64,000 bases of DNA from Syntrophaceae bacterium (GTDB lineage: Bacteria; Desulfobacterota; Syntrophia; Syntrophales; PHBD01): assembly GCA_013177825.1 (NCBI GenBank), contig JABLXX010000001.1, forward strand, positions 458,936-522,935, read 5' to 3'. The notes below the pieces were generated by a model. That model saw only the letters and a list, made by a program, of their open reading frames with translations. It had not been told where the DNA came from and made no database searches. Position 1 is the stretch's first letter. Every line of letters begins with the position of its first letter. Below are positions 52,567 through 60,180 of this stretch, piece after piece. Made by a program: the position numbers and the translations under genes.

Positions 52567-53904
52567 TCAGACCACCTCGTAACGGATGGAAGGATTCACC
52601 AGCGACCGCGGGATCAGGGTGGACACCATCGCCACGACCTCCCGGGTCGCCTTCCAGGCACCGGCCCCTCCCGCCGGGCCGTTCGTGTACAGGGTCTCCA
52701 CTTCGTTGCCGATGCGGATGGCCTCGGCCATGCTCTTCGTGCGCCCGGCGACCCGCGCCCGGACCTCGTACGGATCGTGACCGGCGGACAGCCTGTCCCG
52801 GTGGAGCGAATTGACGCCGATGAGGTCATAGCGGATCTCTTCGAATTCCACGCCGGTGATCTTCAGCCGCTCCGCCACGATCTCCAGGGCCAGCCTCCCG
52901 CGGGCGACCGCGCCGGGGCCGCCGTAGCTGATCTGGCCCTCGCCGATCCAGCCGTCGAGGCAGCCGATGGAGACCTTCAGTGAATCGGTTCTCGGCTTCC
53001 CCTTTCCGCCGGAGACCTCCACCCGGTCCGGTCCGGCCGGTGCAATCCGGACCCCCGTGAAGTCGGCCACCACGTCCGGGGTGATGTAGGACGAGGGATC
53101 GTGGATCTCGTAGAGGAGCTGCTCCTTGCACGTGGCCAGGGTGACCATTCCTCCGGAGCCGGGTACCTTGGTGACGACGAAGACGCCGTCCTCCCGGACC
53201 TCGGCGATGGGAAATCCCAGCCGGGCCAGCCCCGGGACGTCCTTGCGGCCCGGGTCGGCGAAATACCCGCCGGTGACCTGCCCCGCGCATTCGAGCAGGT
53301 GGCCCATGACTGTGGCCTGTCCCATGCGGTTCCAGTCGCCCATGTCCCAGCCGAACTCGAAGATCGCCGGGGCGGTGAAGAGCGCAGGGTCCGCCACGCG
53401 GCCGGTGATGACGACGTCGGCCCCGTTCCGGAGGGCCTCGACCAGGCACTCCGCCCCCAGGTAGGTGTTGGCGGAGACCATCCGGTCTCTCAGGGCCGCC
53501 GACGATTCGCCCGTCTCCTCGATGCGGTAGTCGCCTGCCCGGATCGCCTCAAGCACATCGTCGCCCGTTACGGCGGCGATCTTCAGGCCCCCGATGCCCA
53601 GCCTGCGGGCGACCTCCCCGATTTTCTCCGCCCCGGCGGCGGGGTTGGCCGCGCCCATGTTGGTGACGATCCGGACTCCGTTTTTCCGGCACACGGGCAG
53701 GCAGGCCTCCATCCGCGCCGCCAGGAGCGGGTCGAAGCCCGCCTTTGGATCCTTCCTCCTTGCCTGCTGGGCGATGGCGATGGTCCTCTCGGCCAGGCAC
53801 TCGAAGACGAGGTACCCGATGCCGCCCTGTTCCGCCAGCTCGACGGCGGGTTCGATCCGGTCTCCCGAATAGCCGGCCCCCGAGCCGATCCGGATGGTCT
53901 TCAT
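52567..53904 (-). CDS. AtuA-like protein (DUF1446, acyclic terpene utilisation family)
   Basis: A 445-residue cytoplasmic protein. The N-terminal IRIGSGAGYSGDRIEPAVELAE and LVFECLAERTIAIAQ are typical of DUF1446; GADVVITGRVADPALFTAP and GCLDGWIGEGQISYGGPGA occur later. AtuA is required for citronellol catabolism in Pseudomonas, where it usually accompanies biotin-dependent carboxylase genes. No carboxylase is present here. The ATG at 53904 has AAAGGACGG upstream. Followed by the AtuC-like gene. Confidence 0.9.
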   Translation of the reverse strand: MKTIRIGSGAGYSGDRIEPAVELAEQGGIGYLVFECLAERTIAIAQQARRKDPKAGFDPLLAARMEACLPVCRKNGVRIVTNMGAANPAAGAEKIGEVARRLGIGGLKIAAVTGDDVLEAIRAGDYRIEETGESSAALRDRMVSANTYLGAECLVEALRNGADVVITGRVADPALFTAPAIFEFGWDMGDWNRMGQATVMGHLLECAGQVTGGYFADPGRKDVPGLARLGFPIAEVREDGVFVVTKVPGSGGMVTLATCKEQLLYEIHDPSSYITPDVVADFTGVRIAPAGPDRVEVSGGKGKPRTDSLKVSIGCLDGWIGEGQISYGGPGAVARGRLALEIVAERLKITGVEFEEIRYDLIGVNSLHRDRLSAGHDPYEVRARVAGRTKSMAEAIRIGNEVETLYTNGPAGGAGAWKATREVVAMVSTLIPRSLVNPSIRYEVV

Positions 53905-54008
53905 GGAGTCCGTCCTTTTGCCTTCCGCTTTGATGATACAGCGAAAGGTACAGGATTCCGGAGGCAAGTCAAGGCCTCTTGCGGTGATGCCCGAGGGAGG
54001 AGGCCGCG

Positions 54009-55352
54009 CTACAGGGGCTTGTTGCCCCCGTCACCGTGGAAGATCGGCAGGGGCAGGTGCCTCCGGCGGGTCTCGCCGTAGAGGACCGTCCGCTCGCGGA
54101 CGGTGGGGGCGCCCCGCTTTCCCTTGCCCTGCTCCTCGATGAGGTGGGAGCCTCCCAGGTGGAGGGCGTGCTTGCCGTATTTCGCTCCCATTGCGTCGGC
54201 CGCCTCGTAGAGCCGCTCGACCCGCTCCGCCCGGAGGGCGTCCTCGAAAAGGGAGTACTGGACCTGCGCGTCCGGCACGAGGTCCAGGAGGACGATGCCC
54301 GTGGCCCGGTAGAGAACGTGACGCTCCCACAGGCCGCCGAAGGCGTCCCGGAGGACTCCCGAGATCTCCAGCGGATAGACCGACGGGCGGGTGAGGCGCA
54401 CCTCCGCGGCGGCGAGGGAGAAGTTCTGCCGCTTGAGGAAGAGGACGAGGCTCCGGGGCGCCAGGTCGTAGCGCCGGGCCTTGATGCAGGCCGACTCGAG
54501 ATTCCGGAGGAGTTGAGCGAAGAGGTAGTCCGGGTCCGCCGAGGGCGGGGCGAAGGTCTTCGTCTTGCTGATGGAGAAGTAGGTGCTCTTCTCTTCCGCC
54601 GTGACGGGATAGACCGATTCCCCCCGGATCTCCCGCCAGATCTCGACGCCCGGCTTGGTGAGGCGCCGCTTCACCGTCTCCTCGGGGAGGCGGGCGAACT
54701 CCAGGGCCGTCCGGACCCCCATCTTGTTCAGGTAGTTCGTGGTGGCGGGGCCGATGCCCCAGAGCTTCCCCACCGGCAGGTCCCGGAGGTAGGAGGCGAT
54801 GGCTCGGCCGGGGATGACGGTGAACCCGTCGGGCTTCCGGTGCTTCGAGGCCGCCTTGGCGAGGACCTTCGTGAGGCTGAGCCCCGCGGAGACGGTGATT
54901 CCCAGCTCCTTGATGATCTCCCTCCGGATCCGGTCCGCGATGGCCTCGTAGGAGGCCCGGAGGGCCCGGCGCATGCCCGTGAGGTCGGCGAAGGCCTCGT
55001 CGATGGAGTACTCTTCCACGTCGGGGGTGTAGCGCCGGATGATGTTGAACATCCGGCGGGAGAAGAGGCTGTAGGTCTCGTAGTCCGAGGGGAGGACGAT
55101 CAGCCCCGGGCAGATCCGCTTCGCCTCCGGCAGGGAGACGCCCCGCTTGATCCCGATCCGCTTGGCGGCGTAGCTGGCGCAGGCCACGATGCCCCGCTCG
55201 CCCCCGGTGATGAGGGGCTTCCCGCGCAGCTCCGGGTGGATGGCTTCCTCGCAGGAGGTGAAGAAGGCGTCCCCGTCGACGTGGAGGATCGCCCGGGGCC
55301 ACGAGGAGAGGCTGAAAAGGATGTCGTCGGTTCTGCCGCCGGAGGGCGCCAC
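54009..55352 (-). CDS. dinB: Y-family DNA polymerase (DinB/Pol IV-like)
   Basis: A 447-residue translesion polymerase. Motifs: ILHVDGDAFFTSCEEA (first catalytic Asp), YAAKRIGIKRGVSL, EEYSIDEAFADLTG (catalytic Asp-Glu pair), the HhH segment LWGIGPATTNYLNKMG and the little-finger domain. Typical length for a UmuC/DinB with a C-terminal tail (GKRGAPTVRER). It starts at GTG 55352; 159 bases lie upstream before umuD, including a strong terminator. The pairing with umuD suggests a pol V-like role in SOS mutagenesis. Confidence 0.92.
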   Translation of the reverse strand: MAPSGGRTDDILFSLSSWPRAILHVDGDAFFTSCEEAIHPELRGKPLITGGERGIVACASYAAKRIGIKRGVSLPEAKRICPGLIVLPSDYETYSLFSRRMFNIIRRYTPDVEEYSIDEAFADLTGMRRALRASYEAIADRIRREIIKELGITVSAGLSLTKVLAKAASKHRKPDGFTVIPGRAIASYLRDLPVGKLWGIGPATTNYLNKMGVRTALEFARLPEETVKRRLTKPGVEIWREIRGESVYPVTAEEKSTYFSISKTKTFAPPSADPDYLFAQLLRNLESACIKARRYDLAPRSLVLFLKRQNFSLAAAEVRLTRPSVYPLEISGVLRDAFGGLWERHVLYRATGIVLLDLVPDAQVQYSLFEDALRAERVERLYEAADAMGAKYGKHALHLGGSHLIEEQGKGKRGAPTVRERTVLYGETRRRHLPLPIFHGDGGNKPL

Positions 55353-55439
55353 GGGTCGTACCTCGAAATCGGGAGCGTCGCCGGTTCTCCGGACGGGGCG
55401 GAGAAAAATGGATGCGGCGCTTCTCTCCTCTGCTTCCGG

Positions 55440-55492
55440 AAAAGCCCTTCCCGCCGCGGAGTGGCGGGGGTGGAGCGCCCGGCGGGAAGGGC
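55440..55492 (-). terminator. strong hairpin with T-tract between umuD and the Y-family polymerase
   Basis: On the minus strand GCCCTTCCCGCC (55492-55481) pairs perfectly with GGCGGGAAGGGC (55455-55444) and is followed by TTTT. It lies 20 bases after the umuD stop. If efficient, the polymerase would need partial read-through or its own promoter. Confidence 0.65.
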
Positions 55493-55511
55493 GGGGGAGT
55501 CTTCTTGCGTC

Positions 55512-55949
55512 TTACTTGTGATACTTGCGGACCACCGCGGTCACCACGCCGCCGAGGCGCAGCTCCGACCGGGGGACGACGGGTGCATCCTTCGGGTCGG
55601 CCGTCCGGAGAACGACGCGCCCCTTCTCCCGGCAGAAGTACCGGAGGAGCCACGCCCCGTCCGCCTCCACCAGGACGACGTCGCCGTGTCTCGGAACCCG
55701 CCCCCGCTCGATGATGACGAGATCCCCCTTCCGGATCCCCTCGCCGATCATGGAGTCGTCTTTTGCCTGCACGAGGAAGGACGCGTCGGGGAAGGGCACG
55801 AGATACTCGTCGAAGGAGAGGATGTCCCGGAGTTCCTCCTCCGCCGGGGAGGGAAAACCGGCCCGGACCTCTCCTGCCAGGGGAAGCATCCGGCCGGGGC
55901 CGGCGGGGGAGATCGGGACTGCGGTTTCGGCGATTCGTTTCTCGTCCAT
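55512..55949 (-). CDS. umuD: UmuD-like S24 family protein (catalytic Lys replaced by Arg)
   Basis: A 145-residue LexA/UmuD-fold protein. RAGFPSPAEEEL carries the cleavage site A30-G31, equivalent to C24-G25 of E. coli UmuD; the nucleophile is S66 in DDSMIGEG (S60 there). With the same constant offset of six, the catalytic Lys 97 corresponds to residue 103, which is Arg (AWLLRYF). Self-cleavage may be slow or absent. There is no DNA-binding domain. ATG at 55949 with GGAAGG upstream; an earlier TTG would place the operator inside the gene. It precedes a Y-family polymerase, as umuDC. Confidence 0.88.
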   Translation of the reverse strand: MDEKRIAETAVPISPAGPGRMLPLAGEVRAGFPSPAEEELRDILSFDEYLVPFPDASFLVQAKDDSMIGEGIRKGDLVIIERGRVPRHGDVVLVEADGAWLLRYFCREKGRVVLRTADPKDAPVVPRSELRLGGVVTAVVRKYHK

Positions 55950-55961
55950 GGCCTTCCATTT

Positions 55962-55985
55962 ATAGAACGATCGTTCTATTGTCAA
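55962..55985 (-). promoter_or_regulatory. umuD promoter with LexA-box-like operator
   Basis: ATAGAACGATCGTTCTAT (55962-55979) is a perfect 18-bp palindrome with the GAAC-N4-GTTC core of Gram-positive-type SOS boxes. On the minus strand TTGACA (55985-55980) is immediately before it, and TATAAA follows at a 15-base spacing. The operator therefore occupies the spacer of the promoter, typical for repression by LexA. It also lies 75 bases upstream of xth on the other strand. Confidence 0.75.
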
Positions 55986-56052
55986 CGGGAAAAATTCTGT
56001 GCTATAGAAAACCCGCTTTTCCTATCCCGGATCTTCTTGAAACAAGAGGAAA

Positions 56053-56838
56053 ATGGCCCTGTTCCGGATCGCCACCTACAACGTCAACTCCATCCGCTCC
56101 CGCCTCCACATCCTGCTGCCCTGGATCGAGGCGAACCGCCCCGACGTCCTGTGCCTTCAGGAGACCAAGGTGGACGACGCCCGGTTTCCCGCCGGCGACT
56201 TTACGGCCCTGGGCTACCGGGCCGCCTTCCGGGGCGAGAAGCAGTACAACGGCGTGGCGGTGCTGTCCCTCGAAGAGCCGCGGAGCGTGTCCTTCGGCAT
56301 CGACGACGGGGGGCCCCGGGACGAGGACCGCCTGATCCGGGCCGACTTCGGGAAGCTCACGGTGATCAACGCCTATGTCCCCCAGGGGCGGGATCGGGAA
56401 ACGCCGCATTTTGCCTATAAGCTTGAATGGTTCCGGCGCTTTCGGGACGGCCTGGAGCGGAGCCTGTCGCCGGAGACGCCCCTTGCATGGGTCGGCGACC
56501 TGAATGTCGCGCCGGAGTCCATCGATGTCCACGACCCGAAGCGCCTCCTGGGGCACGTCTGCTTCTGCCCGGAGGTGTGGGAGGCCTTCCGGGGCGTCAC
56601 CTCCTGGGGGCTCCTCGATGTTTTCCGGAAGCATCACCCCGGCGAACCGAAGCAGTTCAGCTTCTTCGATTACCGCATGCCCAAGGCGGCGGAGCGGGGG
56701 CTGGGCTGGCGGATCGACCACATCCTGGCCACGGCGCCCCTGGCGGCGAAGTCCGTCCGCTGCGACATCGACCTGGGGCCGCGGATGGCCGAGAAGCCGT
56801 CGGATCACACGGTGGTTCTGGCGGAATTTGAAATCTGA
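56053..56838 (+). CDS. xth: exodeoxyribonuclease III
   Basis: A 261-residue Mg-dependent nuclease of the EEP family for base-excision repair: AP endonuclease and 3' phosphodiesterase activity. ATYNVNSIRSRL, LQETKVDD (metal Glu), NAYVPQG, GDLNVAPE, the RIDHILAT catalytic Asp and SDHTVVLAEF are in order. ATG at 56053; AAGAGGAAA upstream. Divergent from umuD across the LexA-like box, so it may share SOS control. Confidence 0.95.
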   Translation: MALFRIATYNVNSIRSRLHILLPWIEANRPDVLCLQETKVDDARFPAGDFTALGYRAAFRGEKQYNGVAVLSLEEPRSVSFGIDDGGPRDEDRLIRADFGKLTVINAYVPQGRDRETPHFAYKLEWFRRFRDGLERSLSPETPLAWVGDLNVAPESIDVHDPKRLLGHVCFCPEVWEAFRGVTSWGLLDVFRKHHPGEPKQFSFFDYRMPKAAERGLGWRIDHILATAPLAAKSVRCDIDLGPRMAEKPSDHTVVLAEFEI

Positions 56839-56841
56839 CGC

Positions 56842-56963
56842 GGGCTGTTGAAAAAGGGCCGTCTGCTGCGTTCCCCTTGCCCTTCGCCATTCGACGTACC
56901 AGAAAGTACGACTCATGGCTCAGGACTGTGGGTGCCTTGCATCCAACCCTTTTTGAACAGCCC
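56842..56963. repeat. imperfect palindromic intergenic element, copy B
   Basis: A 122-bp palindrome just after xth. Arms GGGCTGTTGAAAAAGGG (56842) and CCCTTTTTGAACAGCCC (ending 56963) are near-perfect inverses. The core has GACGTAC (56893-56899), six bases, GTACG (56906-56910). It is followed after 19 bases by copy C. Confidence 0.85.
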
Positions 56964-56982
56964 TAAGAGGTATTTTTTTCAG

Positions 56983-57108
56983 GCGGGCTGTTGAAAAAGC
57001 GCCGCCTGCGGCGTTTCCCTCATCCCTTGCCACTCGACGTACCAAACCGTACGCCTCGCGGCTCGGGATTTCGGGCGCCTCGCAGCCGGCCGGTTTTGAA
57101 CGGCCTGC
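56983..57108. repeat. imperfect palindromic intergenic element, copy C
   Basis: A 126-bp palindrome in tandem with copy B. Arms GCGGGCTGTT and AACGGCCTGC pair with two wobbles; the core GACGTAC (57036-57042) and GTACG (57049-57053) is separated by 6 bases. Its sequence differs from copy B outside the core and inner arms, so it is not a simple recent duplication. Confidence 0.85.
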
Positions 57109-57124
57109 AGGGGGAGAGGAAGCG

Positions 57125-57262
57125 GTGAGCCGGATCGTCCGTATCCTGATCGGCGTTGTCCTGGCGCTTTCTTTTGCGCTGGTGCTCTGGTTCGCCACCA
57201 GGCCGTCGGAGGTCCAGAAGGACCCGGCCATGCAGGAAATCATCCGTCCCTTGGGGAGATAA
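57125..57262 (+). CDS. 45-residue single-pass membrane protein
   Basis: A short gene starting at GTG 57125 with GGGGAGAGGAAGC upstream and ending TAA at 57262. The first 25 residues form a hydrophobic helix (ILIGVVLALSFALVLWF) with basic N-terminal residues; a short tail with QKDPAMQEIIRPLGR faces the periplasm or cytoplasm. AAGGAGG directly after its stop belongs to the next gene. It sits between palindrome C and the DUF484 gene. Function unknown; too short for routine gene calling. Confidence 0.6.
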   Translation: MSRIVRILIGVVLALSFALVLWFATRPSEVQKDPAMQEIIRPLGR

Positions 57263-57274
57263 TAAGGAGGGATC

Positions 57275-57835
57275 TTGAAAGACCAGACCGACCGGCGGGA
57301 ACAGATGGAAACGCTCCGGAAAAACAAGGAACTCGCCAGGAAGTACGCCCTTATTGGGGAGGCCCTGCCGGCCTTCGGGGACGAGGGAAAACTCTTCGAG
57401 GCCCTCGTGACGGGGGTCCGGGAGGCCTTTGAAATCCCCTACGTGTGGATCTCCCTGACGGACGCCCCGGAGGCGCTGGATCTTCTCGTGAAGCTGCGCC
57501 AGGCCCCGGCGCTCAAGGACGTGCTGAACGTCGTTCGCCTGGAGACACTCCAGGAGCTGCTGGGCGGCGGGAAGGCGCCCGTCCTGGCCAACGAGGGGCT
57601 CAAGCCCTTTTACCGGCTTCTCCCCCGGCGGCGGAAGTTCTTCTTCAAGTCCATCGTGATGGCCCCGCTGATCCTGAAGGGCCGGGCCGTCGGCAGCCTC
57701 AACTCCGCCGATCCTTCTCCCGCCAGATATCAGCCCGGAATGGACACGGGACTCCTGGAGCAGCTGATGGCCGTCGTGTCCCACTGCCTGGAAGAAAAGC
57801 AGCCTTCCGGAACGGAAACCGCCCCGGAACCCTGA
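57275..57835 (+). CDS. DUF484/GAF-like protein
   Basis: A 186-residue cytoplasmic protein. A helical N-terminus (LRKNKELARKYALIGEALP) leads into a GAF-like fold with IPYVWISLTDAPE and IVMAPLILKGRAVGSLN, which is how I place it with the DUF484 group. No enzyme motif. Start TTG at 57275, with AAGGAGG only 4 bases upstream, in a leader that begins right after the 45-residue gene. Convergent with ptsP, which also has a GAF domain. Confidence 0.82.
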   Translation: MKDQTDRREQMETLRKNKELARKYALIGEALPAFGDEGKLFEALVTGVREAFEIPYVWISLTDAPEALDLLVKLRQAPALKDVLNVVRLETLQELLGGGKAPVLANEGLKPFYRLLPRRRKFFFKSIVMAPLILKGRAVGSLNSADPSPARYQPGMDTGLLEQLMAVVSHCLEEKQPSGTETAPEP

Positions 57836-57845
57836 CGGTTCCTCG

Positions 57846-60176
57846 CTACGCCTCCACCGCCAGCAGGCCGATCCGCTCGTCCAGAAGGCGGGAGATGTCC
57901 GACGCTTCCTCCTGCCGGAGCGCTTCCCGGAGTACCTCCTCCGCGTCGGACCGGGTCACTTTCCGCAGCAGATCCTTGACGATCGGAACCGCGGCGGCGT
58001 TCATGCTCAGCCGGTCGATCCCCATGCCCATGTAAAGATAGGCCAGCCTCGGATCCGCGGCGGACTCGCCGCAGATCCCCACGGGGACGTTGCGTTCGTG
58101 GCAGACCGACGCCACCCGGGCGATCGTGGCGATCACCGCCGGATGGAGTGGATTGTACAGAGGAGCCACCTTCTGGTTGTTCCGGTCCACCGCCAGCACA
58201 TACTGGATCAGGTCGTTCGTGCCGATACTGACGAAGGAGGTGTATTTCAGGAGGCTTTCAAGGATGGTCACCGCCGCGGGGACCTCGATCAGGATCCCCG
58301 CCGGGATATCCGGGTCGAAGGGGATGCCCTGCCGGGACAGGATGTCCTTCTCCTGTTCCAGGATGGCAAGAATCTCCTTGATCTCCGTAACGGAGGTGAT
58401 CATGGGGAACAGGATCTGGAGCGGTCCCGATGCGGAGGCCCGGAGGATCGCCCGGATCTGCTCCCGGAAGATGTCCGTCAGCTCCAGGGATACCCGGATG
58501 GACCGCCAGCCCAGGTAGGGATTGTCCTCCCTGGGATAATCCATGTAGGCTAGGAACTTGTCGCCGCCGACGTCGAGGGTCCGGATGGTCACCTGTTTTC
58601 CCCCGGCGCCCTTGAGGATCCGCCGGTACAGATGAGCCTGCTCGTCCTCGGAAGGGAAGCGGGCCCGCGACAGGAAGGGGAATTCCGTCCGGTACAGGCC
58701 GATGTGGTCGGCGCCGTACTTCTCCACCAGGTCCAGGTCCGACAGGAGGCCGATGTTCGCCCCCATGCGGACGTGGAACCCGTCCGGGGTGATTGCCGGA
58801 AGGGTCCGGAGGCCGTCGAGCTGCTCGTTTCGCTTGATCTTTTCGTTTTCCAGCCGCTTATATTCCCGGATGACCAGCCGGGACGGATTCGGGAAAACAT
58901 ACCCGGAGGTCCCGTCGACGATGATGAAGTCGTCCTCCCGGACCTCGTTCTGAATGCCCGGAACGCCGATCAGCATGGGAATTTCGAAGGACCGGGCGAG
59001 GATCGTCACATGGGAGGTCTCGCCCCCTTTGGTCAGGATGATGCCCGTCAGATTCTCTTGGCGGAAGCGGATCAGCTCGGCCGGGGAGATGTTGGGGGCG
59101 ACGAGGATGGTTTTCTTTTTGAATGTATGGACCTCCTCGTTGAATCCCAGGAGGTTGTCGAGGATCCGCTTGCCCACGACCTCGATGTCGTGGCCCCGCT
59201 CCCGCAGATAGGGGTCCTCGATGCGGGAGAACACCTTCGTGTACTCCAGGACCGTCTCCTTGAGGGCGTACTCGGCGGCATACCCTTTCCGGATGGTGTC
59301 GATGACCCTCTTTTTGAGCCCTCCGTCCCGGAGATACATCAGGTAGGCCTGAAAGATGGCCGCGTCGCCCTGCGACAGCTCCTCCTGAAAGTCGTAAAAA
59401 ATGTGGAAGATCTGGTTCTCCGCTTCTTTGAGGGCCGCCTCGAACCGCGTGATCTCCAGCGGGATGTTGTCTACCTCCCGGAAATAGATGTCCGAGAAGC
59501 CGAGCGTCTCCCGGTAGAAATAGGCGTACCCCTCCGCAAATCCCGGAGAAACGGCGATGCCCCGGAGGGGGCCTTTCTTTTTTTCCTTCTTTTCCGCTCG
59601 GGCCTTCTCCGCCTGCTGGAGCCGCTCCTTGAGGCCCGCCGTCTCCTCCTCCGTCCGCTTGAGGTTCCTGAGCAGGACGGCGTAGGCCGCGGCCCCGGCG
59701 ATCTGGGAGGCGATGGTCGAGAAAACGGGGATGTCCGTCTCCTTGAGCGCATCCGCCTGTTCCGTCTGTACCACCAGGACTCCCAGCATCTCGCCGTGGT
59801 AGATCAGCGGCAGCCCCAGGAAGCTGCAGAAGCGCTCCTCCCCGCTGTCCTGGAAATACTTGTGCCGGGGATGGCAGGTGGGGTTCTGCACCAGAAGGGG
59901 GGCTGTCTCCTCGAGGACGAGGCCCGTCAGCCCCTCGTCGATGTTCATGCAGATCCGGCCGACCGAGTCGGGATTCAGGCCTACCGTGGCCACGAGGGTG
60001 AGGCAATGGCGGTCCCGCTCCAGGAGGTAGATGGAACAGACGTCCACCTCCATCTTCCGGGCCACCAGGCGTACCACTTCCTGGAGGGTCTGATCTGCGT
60101 TGACCGACGTGGAGATGATCCTCCCCACGTCCTCGATGATGGAAAAGCTGCTTCGTTCGCCCTCGGGACCGACCAT
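57846..60176 (-). CDS. ptsP: phosphoenolpyruvate-protein phosphotransferase PtsP (GAF-containing EI)
   Basis: A 776-residue cytoplasmic protein: an N-terminal GAF domain (residues about 10-170), a coiled linker, then EI. The phosphorylated His is in GGETSHVTILARS, and the PEP-binding GLYRTEFPFLSR and the C-terminal GICGESAADP follow. It transfers phosphate from PEP to an NPr-type HPr in the nitrogen phosphotransfer system. ATG at 60176 lies 4 bases after the acyl-CoA synthetase stop, which is an unusual operon partner. Confidence 0.95.
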   Translation of the reverse strand: MVGPEGERSSFSIIEDVGRIISTSVNADQTLQEVVRLVARKMEVDVCSIYLLERDRHCLTLVATVGLNPDSVGRICMNIDEGLTGLVLEETAPLLVQNPTCHPRHKYFQDSGEERFCSFLGLPLIYHGEMLGVLVVQTEQADALKETDIPVFSTIASQIAGAAAYAVLLRNLKRTEEETAGLKERLQQAEKARAEKKEKKKGPLRGIAVSPGFAEGYAYFYRETLGFSDIYFREVDNIPLEITRFEAALKEAENQIFHIFYDFQEELSQGDAAIFQAYLMYLRDGGLKKRVIDTIRKGYAAEYALKETVLEYTKVFSRIEDPYLRERGHDIEVVGKRILDNLLGFNEEVHTFKKKTILVAPNISPAELIRFRQENLTGIILTKGGETSHVTILARSFEIPMLIGVPGIQNEVREDDFIIVDGTSGYVFPNPSRLVIREYKRLENEKIKRNEQLDGLRTLPAITPDGFHVRMGANIGLLSDLDLVEKYGADHIGLYRTEFPFLSRARFPSEDEQAHLYRRILKGAGGKQVTIRTLDVGGDKFLAYMDYPREDNPYLGWRSIRVSLELTDIFREQIRAILRASASGPLQILFPMITSVTEIKEILAILEQEKDILSRQGIPFDPDIPAGILIEVPAAVTILESLLKYTSFVSIGTNDLIQYVLAVDRNNQKVAPLYNPLHPAVIATIARVASVCHERNVPVGICGESAADPRLAYLYMGMGIDRLSMNAAAVPIVKDLLRKVTRSDAEEVLREALRQEEASDISRLLDERIGLLAVEA

Positions 60177-60180
60177 AGGG

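Noticed and set aside
54036-56420. A 794-codon plus-strand open frame over the Y-family polymerase, umuD and xth.
   Set aside because: Antisense to polymerase and umuD and out of frame with xth; no domains.
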